DNA of 64,000 bases from NZ13-RE01 sp049718665 (GCA_049718665.1 JBNARO010000001.1:36614-100613); one strand, 5' to 3'; positions 17,283-27,370 are shown, counted from the stretch's first letter. Numbers and translations are program-made. Notes: generated from the sequence alone by a model not told the origin.

Positions 17283-17304
17283 GGGGACAAAAATCCCCCT
17301 ATTT
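17277..17304. terminator. Bidirectional hairpin containing both convergent stop codons
   Basis: A 10-bp perfect stem, AAATAGGGGG pairing with CCCCCTATTT, with an 8-base loop. The plus-strand TAG (17280-17282) and the minus-strand TAG (17299-17301) are both in the stem. The run of T after the stem is short in both directions. Confidence 0.7.
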
Positions 17305-18237
17305 CATATTACTTAATGCTAAGGCTAAAGCTCCATATATCCCTACGTCTTCTCCTAATTGGGCTAAAACAATCTCAACCTTATCTATAGGAACTAATTT
17401 TACTCTCTCTTTAACTACTCTCTTGACAGTTTCTAAAACTTCTTCTCCCGCATTCATTATTCCTCCACCAAGAACTACTCTTTCAGGGCTTACAATGGTT
17501 ATAACATTTCCTATACCAATTCCCAGATACTCCAATGCGGACTTCCAAATTTTTTCTGCGATTTTATCTCCCTGAAGATATGCAGACCTTACCATTTTTG
17601 CAGAGATTTTTTCTCTTTTACTCCACTCTTTTAAAATAGTATCCTCTCCTCTCAAGACTGCCTCTTCTGCTCTTTTTGCAATAGCAGTTCCTGACGCTAA
17701 AGCCTCAAGGCATCCTCTATTTCCACAATTACAAAGAGGACCATCAGGTAGAATAGTTTGATGCCCTACCTCTCCCGCACTATCTCTCTGTCCATGAAGA
17801 ATCTTTCCATCAATAATGACTCCTCCACCAATTCCTGTGCTTACAGTAATATAAACTAAATTTTTTACCCCTTTTCCTGCTCCAAAATAATATTCTCCTA
17901 AGCAAGCACAATTTGCATCATTATCTAAAAATACAGGAATTTTTAACGCATCTTCAAGATCCCTTTTTAAAGGAACATTATCCCAACCTGGAAGATTAGG
18001 AGGAGAAAGAATAACTCCCTTTTCACTATCCAAAGGTCCTCCACATCCAACTCCTAAAGCAATGGTATCATGAGTTTTTAGTTTTTTAAGATTTTCTATT
18101 ATCTCTTCTATAATCTTCTTATATCCTCTTTCTACATTTGTAGGGAAAATTATTTTTTCTTCAAGTTTTCCATCTTCTGAAAATCTTCCTAAGGCAATTT
18201 TAGTACCACCAATATCTAAAGCTAAGAATCTTTCCAT
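17299..18237 (-). CDS. ROK-family sugar kinase (probable glucokinase)
   Basis: 312 residues. ATP-binding DIGGTKIALG at 8-17, sugar-binding DNDANCACLGE near 107-117, TGIGGG near 136, the ROK GHxx(x)CxCGxxGCxE zinc motif (GHQTILPDGPLCNCGNRGCLE), and a C-terminal GGGI phosphate loop. Phosphorylates glucose or a related hexose in the cytoplasm. No DNA-binding helix-turn-helix is fused, so it is an enzyme rather than a repressor. RBS GAGGAGG precedes the ATG. Overlaps ogt by 38 bases, last gene of the polA-uvrBA-ogt transcript. Glucose as substrate is the usual assignment, not proven here. Confidence 0.88.
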   Translation of the reverse strand: MERFLALDIGGTKIALGRFSEDGKLEEKIIFPTNVERGYKKIIEEIIENLKKLKTHDTIALGVGCGGPLDSEKGVILSPPNLPGWDNVPLKRDLEDALKIPVFLDNDANCACLGEYYFGAGKGVKNLVYITVSTGIGGGVIIDGKILHGQRDSAGEVGHQTILPDGPLCNCGNRGCLEALASGTAIAKRAEEAVLRGEDTILKEWSKREKISAKMVRSAYLQGDKIAEKIWKSALEYLGIGIGNVITIVSPERVVLGGGIMNAGEEVLETVKRVVKERVKLVPIDKVEIVLAQLGEDVGIYGALALALSNMK

Positions 18238-18688
18238 TTTCCGCCTCCTCTATACCTTCTATTTTTAATAGCCATTTTTTAAAATCTCCTCCTAAACTAA
18301 AATTCCCTATCTCTCCATTATTTTTTATAACTCTATGACAGGGAATTACTAAAAGATATGGATTTTTTGCCATAGCCTGACCTACCGCCCTTGCTTCCAT
18401 ACTTTTCCCTACTTTTTCTGACAACATTTTATAGGATATCACTTTCCCATATGGAATTTTCCGTGCAGTCTCATAAACTTTTTTATAAAAAGGAGGAATA
18501 TTAGAAAAGTCCAATAAAATTTCAGAAAAATCTACCTTTTCTCCATTAAAATATGCTTTGAAAAGTTCATAATAGGGAAATTTTCCCTTTGCATCTATGT
18601 ATTCTCTTTGCCAGTAAATCTTTTTAATAATCTCTCCTTCAAAATCTACCACCAAATACCCATCCCTTACAGGAAGTATCCCTATCAA
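18200..18688 (-). CDS. ogt: Methylated-DNA-protein-cysteine methyltransferase
   Basis: 162 residues. Suicide repair protein that moves the alkyl group from O6-methylguanine to its own cysteine. Active site IPCHRVI with Cys117; the helix-turn-helix and arginine-finger region EARAVGQAMAKNP precedes it; an N-terminal ribonuclease-like domain is present. TTG start overlapping the uvrA stop (TTGA), with GGGG 9 bases upstream: tight translational coupling to uvrA, consistent with a repair role. Confidence 0.92.
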   Translation of the reverse strand: MIGILPVRDGYLVVDFEGEIIKKIYWQREYIDAKGKFPYYELFKAYFNGEKVDFSEILLDFSNIPPFYKKVYETARKIPYGKVISYKMLSEKVGKSMEARAVGQAMAKNPYLLVIPCHRVIKNNGEIGNFSLGGDFKKWLLKIEGIEEAENGKILSFRYWWY

Positions 18689-21519
18689 ACTAATATTCCC
18701 CTTTCAGAGAAAAGAATCTTTCTTAAAAATTGTCCTGTATAAGATTGGGGAACCTTTGCAACTTCTTCAGGGGTTCCTTCTGCAACAATTTCTCCTCCTC
18801 TTTCTCCCCCTTCAGGACCTAAATCAATTATGTAATCTGCAGTTTTTATAACCTCTAAGTTATGCTCAATAACCAAGACTGTATTCCCATTATCAACCAA
18901 CCTATGAAGAAGATTAACAAGCTTTTCTACATCAGCAAAATGAAGACCTGTAGTGGGTTCATCTAATATATAAAAAGTTCTTCCTGTGCTTTTTCTGGAT
19001 AGTTCTGCTGCCAACTTTATTCTCTGGGCTTCTCCCCCAGAAAGAGTTGTTGCAGGCTGTCCTAATTTTATATACCCTAATCCTACATCATACAAGATTT
19101 GAAGTTTCCTTTTTATAGAAGGAAATTTATCAAAAAATTCCAATGCAGATTCTACACTCATATCCAAAACATCTGCAATATTTTTCCCTTTAAAAGTTAT
19201 TTCTAAGGTTTCACTATTGTATCTTTTCCCTTTACAGACCTCACAGGGAATATAAATATCAGGAAGAAAATGCATTTCAACCTTTACCATACCTTCTCCA
19301 TGGCAAGCTTCACATCTTCCTCCTTTAACATTAAAGCTAAATCTTCCAGGCTTATATCCTCTCATTCTTGCTTCAGGAAGTTCAGCAAACAATTCCCTTA
19401 TATCTGTGAAAAGACCTGTATAAGTAGCGGGATTAGATCTTGGAGTTCTTCCTATAGGAGATTGATCAATGATAATAACTTTATCTATGTATTCTACCCC
19501 TAAAATCTCATCATAATTTTTCCCTCTTATCTTTTTGCCATATATTGCTTTTTGAAGAGCGGGATATATAACTTCCTCTACTAAAGTACTTTTCCCTGAA
19601 CCTGAAACTCCTGTAAGGCAGACAAAAGTTCCAAGAGGTATTTTTACATCTATATTTTTAAGATTTCTAGCTCGTGCTCCTTTTATTTCAAGCCAAGTTC
19701 TATTTCCCTTTCTTCTTTCTTTTGGTATAGGAATTCTTTTATCTCCTCTAAGGTATTGAGCGGTTATAGATGTAGGATGAGAAAGAACTTCTTCTAAAGG
19801 ACCCGCTACTACCACCTCTCCTCCATGTTCTCCTGCGCCAGGTCCTATATCCACTATGAAGTCTGCAGATCTTATAATTTCCTCATCGTGCTCTACAACT
19901 AATATAGTATTCCCTAAATCTCTTAGATTTTTAAGATTATCTATTAATCTTTTATTATCCCTGGGATGAAGTCCAATACTGGGCTCATCTAAAACATAAA
20001 TAACTCCTACAAGACCAGAACCAATTTGTGTAGCCAATCTTACCCTTTGAGATTCGCCCCCAGATAAAGTATCTGCGGAACGATCCAAAGTTAAATAATC
20101 AACTCCTACTTCAATAAGGAATTTCACTCTTTGTAAAATCTCTTTTAATATAGGCTCTGCAATAATTTTTTCTCTTTCTGTAAGATTTAGATTTATAAGA
20201 AAGTCTTTAAGCTCTAAAAGAGTTAAACTGCTTACTTCCGCAATATTCTTTCCACCTACTGTAATTGCTAATGCTTCTTTCTTTAATCTTTTCCCTCCAC
20301 ATTCACTACATGGTGAAAATACCATAAATTTTTCGTAATAATCTCTTAGCTCTTCAGATTCTGTCTCTTGATATTTTTTCATAAAAATATTTATAATCCC
20401 TTCAAAATGCCTATATCCATAAATATCCCAATCAGGATATTCTACTTCTATAGCAAAGGGAACACCATACAAAAGAGCATGCCTTTGTTTTTCTGTAAAA
20501 AATTTCAATGGAACATCTAAGGAAAATCCCAATTTTTTCCCTAAGTTTGTAAGAAGAATTCTATAATATGGAGAAATATCTTTCCCCCAAGGAATTATTC
20601 CGCCCTCAGAAATAGACTTTTCCAAATCAAGAATAAGATCAGGATCAAATTCCTTTTTTCCTCCTAATCCACTACAGGAGGGGCAAGCTCCATAAGGACT
20701 GTTAAAGGAAAAAAGGCGAGGAGTAATCTCCCCAAAACTAAATCCACACTGAGGGCAAGAAAAATTCTCGCTAAAAAGATGCTCTTTTATTTCATCTTTC
20801 CTTAACTCTTCTATTAATACTAATCCTTCACTTAATTTAAGAGAAAGCTCTATAGCCTCAAAAAGTCTACTTCTAATATCAGGTTTTATAATAAGTCTAT
20901 CTACAATTACAGAGATGTTATGCTTTTTATTCTTATCCAGCTCTATATCTTCATCCAAGGAATAAATCTCATTATCTACTTTAACTCTTAAAAATCCTTG
21001 CTTTCTTAAATTTTCCCATAATTTTTTATATTCTCCTTTTCTTCCTCTAACAACTGGAGATAAAACTTGGATCCTTGTTCCTTCTGGAAGGTTTAAAACT
21101 TTATCTACTATCTGCTCCACTGTTTGGGCTGAGATTTCAATTCCACAATTAGGGCAATGAGGTTTTCCTATATTTGCAAAGAGAAGTCTCAAATAATCAT
21201 AAATTTCTGTTACGGTTCCCACTGTAGATCTGGGATTTTTTATAACAGTTTTTTGATCAATAGATATAGCAGGAGAAAGTCCCTCTATAAAATCTACATC
21301 AGGTTTATTCAATTGTCCTAAAAATTGTCTTGCATAAGTAGATAAAGACTCTACATATCTTCTTTGACCTTCTGCATATATGGTATCAAAAGCCAAAGAA
21401 GATTTCCCAGATCCACTAATCCCAGTAAATACAATCAACTTATTTCTGGGAAGGTCTAGATTTATATTTTTAAGATTATGTTCCCTTGCTCCCCTTATTC
21501 TTATATATTTTTCACTCAT
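18685..21519 (-). CDS. uvrA: Excinuclease ABC subunit A
   Basis: 944 residues, standard UvrA length. Two ABC modules: Walker A GISGSGKSS (about 34) and GVSGSGKST (about 640), signatures LSGGESQR and LSGGEAQR, and zinc modules CPNC...CPQCGF and CEACHGEG...CEVC. The damage-sensing dimer loads UvrB in nucleotide excision repair. The start overlaps the uvrB stop by 4 bases (ATGA-type), so A and B are co-translated. uvrC is not in the window. Confidence 0.98.
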   Translation of the reverse strand: MSEKYIRIRGAREHNLKNINLDLPRNKLIVFTGISGSGKSSLAFDTIYAEGQRRYVESLSTYARQFLGQLNKPDVDFIEGLSPAISIDQKTVIKNPRSTVGTVTEIYDYLRLLFANIGKPHCPNCGIEISAQTVEQIVDKVLNLPEGTRIQVLSPVVRGRKGEYKKLWENLRKQGFLRVKVDNEIYSLDEDIELDKNKKHNISVIVDRLIIKPDIRSRLFEAIELSLKLSEGLVLIEELRKDEIKEHLFSENFSCPQCGFSFGEITPRLFSFNSPYGACPSCSGLGGKKEFDPDLILDLEKSISEGGIIPWGKDISPYYRILLTNLGKKLGFSLDVPLKFFTEKQRHALLYGVPFAIEVEYPDWDIYGYRHFEGIINIFMKKYQETESEELRDYYEKFMVFSPCSECGGKRLKKEALAITVGGKNIAEVSSLTLLELKDFLINLNLTEREKIIAEPILKEILQRVKFLIEVGVDYLTLDRSADTLSGGESQRVRLATQIGSGLVGVIYVLDEPSIGLHPRDNKRLIDNLKNLRDLGNTILVVEHDEEIIRSADFIVDIGPGAGEHGGEVVVAGPLEEVLSHPTSITAQYLRGDKRIPIPKERRKGNRTWLEIKGARARNLKNIDVKIPLGTFVCLTGVSGSGKSTLVEEVIYPALQKAIYGKKIRGKNYDEILGVEYIDKVIIIDQSPIGRTPRSNPATYTGLFTDIRELFAELPEARMRGYKPGRFSFNVKGGRCEACHGEGMVKVEMHFLPDIYIPCEVCKGKRYNSETLEITFKGKNIADVLDMSVESALEFFDKFPSIKRKLQILYDVGLGYIKLGQPATTLSGGEAQRIKLAAELSRKSTGRTFYILDEPTTGLHFADVEKLVNLLHRLVDNGNTVLVIEHNLEVIKTADYIIDLGPEGGERGGEIVAEGTPEEVAKVPQSYTGQFLRKILFSERGILV

Positions 21520-23504
21520 GTTAGGCTTTTCTTTTTCAAAATCTCTTTAAGTTCCTTTATCTGATCTCTCAATTGAATAGCCTTTTCAAAATCTAAATTA
21601 GCAGAAGCCTCATACATAGCCTTTTCCAACTCCCTAATCATTTCCTCTATCTCTTCTCTTTCTAACTCTTTAGAAACAGCCTTATAATCAACTTTATTTT
21701 CCATAACCTTCTCCGTCCACTGGAATACCTCTTTTAAGGACTTCTTTATGCTTCGAGGAACAATACCATGAGCTTTATTATATTCCATTTGAATATTCCT
21801 TCTTCTTTCTGTCTCTGCTATTGCTTTTGCCATGGATTCTGTGATAGTATCAGCATACATTATTACCTTTCCATTTATATTTCTTGCAGCTCTCCCCATG
21901 ATCTGAATAAGAGACCTTTCTGATCTCAAAAATCCCTCTCTATCTGCATCTAATATAGCAATTAGAGATACTTCAGGAAGATCCAACCCTTCTCTTAAGA
22001 GATTTATTCCTACAAGAACATCAAATCTTCCAGCCCTTAGATCTTGTAAAATGCCTGTCCTTTCTAAGGTTTCTATCTCTGAGTGTAAATAAGTAACCTT
22101 CATTCCAAGATCAGAAAGATATTCTGCCAAATCTTCTGCAGTTCTCTTTGTAAGAGTAGTTACTAAAACCCTCTCTCCCCTTCCTACTACTTCTTTTATT
22201 TGAGATATTAAGTGTTCAATCTGTCCTTTTGTAGGATGAACCTCAATTTCTGGATCCAGAAGCCCAGTTGGTCTTATCAACTGCTCTACGATCTGTTCTG
22301 AAACACTTAATTCAAATTCTGCGGGAGTTGCAGAGACAAAAATTACTTGATTTACTCTTTCCCAAAACTCTTCAAAAGTCAAAGGGCGATTATCATAGGC
22401 AGAAGGAAGGCGAAATCCATATTCTACAAGATTAAATTTTCTTGATCTATCTCCATAATACATTGCCTTAAGCTGAGGTATAGTAAGATGGGATTCATCA
22501 ATAAAGATAAGAAAATCATCAGGGAAATAATCCAAAAGAGTATAAGGAGGGTCTCCAGGCTTTCTTCCATCAAAATGTCTTGAATAATTCTCTATCCCTT
22601 TGCAATATCCAATCTCCTGCAAAAGTTCCAAATCATAAAGAGTTCTTGTTTCTAATCTCTTTGCCTCTAATAATTTTCCTTGGCTTCTTAATTCTTCTAA
22701 TCTTTCTTCTAATTCTCTTTTTATAGATTCAATAGCCTTCTCCAATTTATCCTCTGGAGCAATATAATGAGTTGCAGGATAAATCCAAACTTCTTTTAAA
22801 TCTATGATTCTTTTTCCACTAATGGGATCAAATTCTGAAATTCTTTCCACATAATCTCCAAAATATTCTACTCTTATAGCAGTTTCTGAACCAATAGGGA
22901 ATATCTCTACTATATCTCCCCTTACTCTAAACCTTCCTCTGATAAATTCATAATCATTTCTTTGATATTGAAGTTTGACTAATCTTCTTAGAAGTTTATC
23001 TCTTGGAAATTCTTCATCAATCCTTATTCTAAATACCATATGTTCATAATCTTCTGGAGATCCTAATCCATAAATACAAGATACACTGGCAACAACAATT
23101 ACATCCTTCCTACTTAAAAGAGCACTTGTAGCACTATGTCTTAATCTATCAATCCTATCATTTATATCTGCATCCTTTTCAATATATGTATCCGTTTGAG
23201 GAATGTATGCTTCAGGTTGATAATAATCATAATAGCTTACAAAATATTCTACTGCATTATAAGGGAAGAAATCTTTAAACTCACTATAAAGCTGGGCTGC
23301 TAAGGTTTTATTAGGAGCAATTACTAAAGTTGGTTTCTGAACATTAGCAATAACATTTGCCATGGTGAAGGTTTTTCCAGAACCTGTTACCCCCACCAAA
23401 GTCTGATATTTAAGTCCTCTTTTTATTCCCTCAGTAAGTTTTTCTATGGCTTGAGGCTGGTCGCCACAAGGCTGAAACTCAGATACTAATATAAATCCAG
23501 CCAT
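21516..23504 (-). CDS. uvrB: Excinuclease ABC subunit B
   Basis: 662 residues. Walker A GVTGSGKT near 40, beta-hairpin YYDYYQPEAYIP that opens damaged DNA, helicase motifs DESH and the arginine motif near QIMGRAAR, and the C-terminal UVR/UvrC-binding helix (LEKAMYEASANLDFEKA). It verifies damage and recruits UvrC. Second in the order coaE-uvrB-uvrA-ogt; 14 bases separate it from coaE. Confidence 0.98.
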   Translation of the reverse strand: MAGFILVSEFQPCGDQPQAIEKLTEGIKRGLKYQTLVGVTGSGKTFTMANVIANVQKPTLVIAPNKTLAAQLYSEFKDFFPYNAVEYFVSYYDYYQPEAYIPQTDTYIEKDADINDRIDRLRHSATSALLSRKDVIVVASVSCIYGLGSPEDYEHMVFRIRIDEEFPRDKLLRRLVKLQYQRNDYEFIRGRFRVRGDIVEIFPIGSETAIRVEYFGDYVERISEFDPISGKRIIDLKEVWIYPATHYIAPEDKLEKAIESIKRELEERLEELRSQGKLLEAKRLETRTLYDLELLQEIGYCKGIENYSRHFDGRKPGDPPYTLLDYFPDDFLIFIDESHLTIPQLKAMYYGDRSRKFNLVEYGFRLPSAYDNRPLTFEEFWERVNQVIFVSATPAEFELSVSEQIVEQLIRPTGLLDPEIEVHPTKGQIEHLISQIKEVVGRGERVLVTTLTKRTAEDLAEYLSDLGMKVTYLHSEIETLERTGILQDLRAGRFDVLVGINLLREGLDLPEVSLIAILDADREGFLRSERSLIQIMGRAARNINGKVIMYADTITESMAKAIAETERRRNIQMEYNKAHGIVPRSIKKSLKEVFQWTEKVMENKVDYKAVSKELEREEIEEMIRELEKAMYEASANLDFEKAIQLRDQIKELKEILKKKSLT

Positions 23505-23518
23505 TTTTTCACCCTTTT

Positions 23519-24127
23519 TTATCCATTCTTATTATTATAAGCCATTCTTTTTATATAACAAAATCTATCCTTAACTTGTTTTATGGTATCTTCTATATCC
23601 TTAGAATTATCTATAACATAATCCGCCCTCTTTATTTTTTCTTCTAAAGAGATTTGAGCTTTTATCCTATTTATTGCCTCCTCGTAAGAAATATTGTCTC
23701 TTTTCATTAGTCTTTCCAACTGCTTTTCTAAAGGAGCATAAACCACCCAAATTTCATCAAACCAATCTTCAATTCCTACCTCAAAAAGAAGAGGGACTTC
23801 AAAGGCTAAAATTCCTTTTTTCTCTTTGTTCTTTTCTATTTCTTCTTTCATTATTTTAAGAACAGGAGGATGTAAGAGATTATTTAACTTTTCCCTTTTC
23901 TCTTCTGAGGAAAATATGATCCTTCCAAGTTTCTTCCTGTTTAAAATTTCACCGTCAAAAACTTCGTTTCCAAAAAATTTTCTAATTTTATTTAAATAAT
24001 AAGATTGGGAAAGAAGAAAGTGAACAATCTCATCAGCACTAATAACACAAGCCCCAAGATCTCTTAGAATTTTCACTACAAGACTTTTCCCTGTTGCTAT
24101 TCCCCCAGTAATCCCTAAGATAAACAT
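23519..24127 (-). CDS. coaE: Dephospho-CoA kinase
   Basis: 202 residues. P-loop GGIATGKS at 8-15, DADEIVH-equivalent SADEIVH, LLHP, and EVPLLFE. Transfers phosphate from ATP to the 3' hydroxyl of dephospho-CoA, the last step of CoA synthesis. Starts directly after the polA stop (no spacer). The polA-coaE pairing is conserved in many bacteria, including Firmicutes. Confidence 0.95.
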   Translation of the reverse strand: MFILGITGGIATGKSLVVKILRDLGACVISADEIVHFLLSQSYYLNKIRKFFGNEVFDGEILNRKKLGRIIFSSEEKREKLNNLLHPPVLKIMKEEIEKNKEKKGILAFEVPLLFEVGIEDWFDEIWVVYAPLEKQLERLMKRDNISYEEAINRIKAQISLEEKIKRADYVIDNSKDIEDTIKQVKDRFCYIKRMAYNNKNG

Positions 24128-26689
24128 CTATTTCAGTTCTGCCCAATTTTTCCCAATAGATAATTCTACTTTTAAAGGAACAGTAAGATTAACTACATTT
24201 TCCATTTTTTCTTTTGCCATGTTTCCTACAAATTCTACCTCTTCCTCAGGAACTTCTAATATTAACTCATCATGAATTTGAAGAATAATTCTCGATCTTA
24301 AATTTCTCTTTTCAAGCTCTTTATAAATTTCAATCATGCTTAGTTTTATTATATCCGCAGAAGTTCCTTGAATGGGAGAATTTATAGCAATCCTTTCCGA
24401 AAGCTGTCTTAATTGTCTATTGGCACTATTTATCTCAGGAAGATATCTTTTCCTTCCAAACAAAGTTTTTACATACCCCTTCTCTCGTGCGGTCTTTAAT
24501 GTCTCCTCAATGTATTCATAGACCTTTGGATAATGCTGAAAATATCTCTCTATAAATTTCTCACATTCTTCTACAGAAAGACCTGTGGTTTCTGAAAGTC
24601 CCTTAGGAGTAATTCCATATATTATTCCAAAGTTTACCGCTTTAGCTTTTGATCTCAAATTATCATCCACATCTTTTTCAGGAACTCCAAAAATCTCCTC
24701 TGCAGTCCTTTTATGAATATCCTTTCCCTCTAAAAATGCTTTTATTAATTTCTCCTCAGAGGAAAAATAGGCAAGAATCCTTAGCTCAATTTGAGAATAA
24801 TCTAAGGAGAGGAAATACCATCCATCTTCAGGAATAAAAGCCCTCCTTATTTTTTTCCCCTCTTCACTTCTTATGGGTATATTCTGAAGATTTGGTTCAC
24901 TACTACTTAATCTTCCTGTAGATGTTCCTGTAGGATTAAAACTACTATGAAGTCTTTGGGTTTTTGGATTTACCAAAAGAGGAATAGCATCTACATAAGT
25001 GCTCTTAAGCTTATAAAATTCTCTATATTCTAAAATTTTTTTTATTATAGGATGAAGTCCTATTAAGCCCTGAAGAATTTCTTGAGATGTGGAATAACCT
25101 GTTCTTCCTTTTTTTCCTGCAGGAAGTTTTAGCCTTTCAAAAAGAATTTCTGAAAGTTGTTTAGGAGAGTTTATATTAAATCTTACTCCTGCCAATTGAT
25201 ATATCTCTTCCTCTAAATTCTTCAGTCTTTCTTCCCACTCCTTAGAAAGGAGAGTAATGTAAGAAAGATCTACCTTTATCCCATATCTTTCCATAGAGCT
25301 TAGGACAGGAATCAGAGGAATCTCAATCTCCCAAAATACCTTCTCTAACTCTTCTTGATATAACCTTTTCTCTAATATTTCTCTCAACTCTATAAGATAT
25401 CCTGCTTGAGTCTGGGGAAGAACATTTGTATCTCCAAAATACTCTGCAATAAGAGTGGGAAGAGAATGATTTTGTCTCTCAGGATTTAAGAGATAACTTG
25501 CAAGGCTAACATCAAAAACTTCTCCCAAAATTTTTACTGGGAAAAGTTTTAAGTCCTTTTGAATATAAGAGCCAATTTTTTTAACATAAGAAGATGAAAA
25601 GATCTTTTGCAAACTCTCTTTATATTTATCTATCTCCAATGCAGATAAATAATATCCTTCTTTTTCCTGAAAAGAGAAAGAAAGCCCCTCTATACTCTTT
25701 TCTCCTAAAAATTTAAAAGCAAAAACCTCCTTCTCCTCAGCAATCTTAGCAAAATCTTCAGGAATAGAGCATAAAATAATCTGTGGAGATGTCTCTATAT
25801 TAGGGAAAATTTTTACTATAACACTTTTCATTTCAAATCTTTCCAAAAATCTTAAAAGTTCTTCCTTTTTGAGATCCTCTTTATTAAAGGGTTTTAACGA
25901 AATCTTTCTTGGTAAAACTTGCAAAGTTACTAACTTTATATTTCTTTCTAAAATATCCCAGTTTTCTTCTATACTTTTTTTAATATCCTCATCAAAATCC
26001 TTTAATTTAATCTTTAATGTCTCTAAGGAAGAAATCTTTTCTAAAATTTTTACTGCCTTTTTTGGTCCAATCCCTGGTATGCCTGGAATATTATCAGAAT
26101 TGTCTCCTACAAGAACTTTAAACAAAGGTATTTTTGATGGTGGAACTCCAAATCTTTCCTTTACTTTCTCAACATCGTATACTATAAATTCTGTAATTCC
26201 TCTTTGAGGATGAATAAGAAAACAATTATCACAAACTAATTGAAGAAGGTCCAAATCTCCTGAAAGAATATATATTTTTTTATCTTTATTCTGATAAACC
26301 ACAGTAGCAATTAAATCATCCGCCTCAAGTCCTGGTTCTTCCAATATAGGGATATTTACTATTTTTAAAAATTCTCTTATCCAGGGGATTTGCCTTCTTA
26401 GATCATCACCCATAGTAGGTCTTTGTGCCTTATATTCTTTATAAATTCTATGTCTAAAAGTAGGCTGAGGGAGATCAAAAGCAGATATTAAATAATCTGG
26501 TTTAAACTCATCAATAGCATTAAGAAAAATACGAATAAAGCCATATAAGGCATTAGTTATCTCTCCACTCTTGGTTTTAAGAGAAGGAAGAGCATAATAT
26601 ACTCTGTAAATTATACTGGATGCATCAATAAGAAGGATTTTTTCTTCTTTTTTATCTTCTATTAATTCCCATAAACTTTTTTGCTCCAT
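24128..26689 (-). CDS. polA: DNA polymerase I (proofreading site lost)
   Basis: 853 residues. 5' nuclease domain at about 16-290 (LLIDASSIIYR, LEADDLIAT, GDNSDNIPGIPGIG), a 3'-5' exonuclease-like domain at about 300-465, and a family A polymerase domain with thumb, fingers (SKAKAVNFGIIYG O-helix), palm DYSQIELR and QIHDELILEVP. The exonuclease metal residues are missing: Exo I has FKFLG at 325-329 instead of FDTET, and Exo II has GSYIQKD instead of GQNLKYD. It should therefore lack proofreading, as Taq polymerase does. It fills gaps in repair and replaces RNA primers. Adjacent to coaE, uvrBA and ogt. Confidence 0.96.
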   Translation of the reverse strand: MEQKSLWELIEDKKEEKILLIDASSIIYRVYYALPSLKTKSGEITNALYGFIRIFLNAIDEFKPDYLISAFDLPQPTFRHRIYKEYKAQRPTMGDDLRRQIPWIREFLKIVNIPILEEPGLEADDLIATVVYQNKDKKIYILSGDLDLLQLVCDNCFLIHPQRGITEFIVYDVEKVKERFGVPPSKIPLFKVLVGDNSDNIPGIPGIGPKKAVKILEKISSLETLKIKLKDFDEDIKKSIEENWDILERNIKLVTLQVLPRKISLKPFNKEDLKKEELLRFLERFEMKSVIVKIFPNIETSPQIILCSIPEDFAKIAEEKEVFAFKFLGEKSIEGLSFSFQEKEGYYLSALEIDKYKESLQKIFSSSYVKKIGSYIQKDLKLFPVKILGEVFDVSLASYLLNPERQNHSLPTLIAEYFGDTNVLPQTQAGYLIELREILEKRLYQEELEKVFWEIEIPLIPVLSSMERYGIKVDLSYITLLSKEWEERLKNLEEEIYQLAGVRFNINSPKQLSEILFERLKLPAGKKGRTGYSTSQEILQGLIGLHPIIKKILEYREFYKLKSTYVDAIPLLVNPKTQRLHSSFNPTGTSTGRLSSSEPNLQNIPIRSEEGKKIRRAFIPEDGWYFLSLDYSQIELRILAYFSSEEKLIKAFLEGKDIHKRTAEEIFGVPEKDVDDNLRSKAKAVNFGIIYGITPKGLSETTGLSVEECEKFIERYFQHYPKVYEYIEETLKTAREKGYVKTLFGRKRYLPEINSANRQLRQLSERIAINSPIQGTSADIIKLSMIEIYKELEKRNLRSRIILQIHDELILEVPEEEVEFVGNMAKEKMENVVNLTVPLKVELSIGKNWAELK

Positions 26690-27370
26690 CTAAATATAAT
26701 TCTTCTCCTTTAAGCTTATATATCCTCCATTTCCTATGATTAGATGATCTAAGATCTCTAATCCTATAATCTTTCCCGCCTCTATTATTCTTTTAGTAAA
26801 TATTATATCTTCTTCGCTGGGATTTAAATCTCCAGAAGGGTGATTATGCGCCAATATAAGTTTTACAGCATTTTCCTGTAGAGCATATCTTAAGATTTCC
26901 CGAGGCTGAGCATAGACTACATTTAAATTTCCCTTTGCTATAAGTCTTTTGCTTAGACAACGATTTTTTGTATTCAAATAGGCACAGAAAAGATGTTCCT
27001 CAGAGAGGTTTAAAAAATCCTCTTGAAAAAGTAGAAAGGCAGATTCTGGGTTTTGAATACTCTTCTGGAAAAATTCTCTTTTATCCAAAAATATTCTTTT
27101 CCCAAGCTCTATACTTGCCTTTATTTGAATAGCCTTTGTAATCCCTACTCCCGGATATTTTATTAATTCTCCTATTCCTACTTCTGAAAGCCTTTTTAAG
27201 CTTCCAAATTCTGAGAGAATCTTTTGAGCTAATTCTAATACTGATAAATTCTTACTTCCTGTTCTAAGAATTATAGCAAGAAGCTCACAATCTGATAAAT
27301 TTTGACCTCCATAATGAAGAAGTCTTTCCCTTGGTTTTTCATTTTCAGGAAGATTCTTTATCTTACTCAT
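26690..27370 (-). CDS. radC: RadC-family JAB/MPN domain protein
   Basis: 226 residues. N-terminal helix-hairpin-helix region (GVGITKAIQIKA) and a C-terminal JAB1/MPN metalloprotease-like domain with AHNHPSGDLNPSEED. The family name suggests DNA repair, but a repair role for RadC proteins is disputed. It abuts polA directly. Overlaps the upstream coiled-coil gene by 8 bases. Confidence 0.92.
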   Translation of the reverse strand: MSKIKNLPENEKPRERLLHYGGQNLSDCELLAIILRTGSKNLSVLELAQKILSEFGSLKRLSEVGIGELIKYPGVGITKAIQIKASIELGKRIFLDKREFFQKSIQNPESAFLLFQEDFLNLSEEHLFCAYLNTKNRCLSKRLIAKGNLNVVYAQPREILRYALQENAVKLILAHNHPSGDLNPSEEDIIFTKRIIEAGKIIGLEILDHLIIGNGGYISLKEKNYI

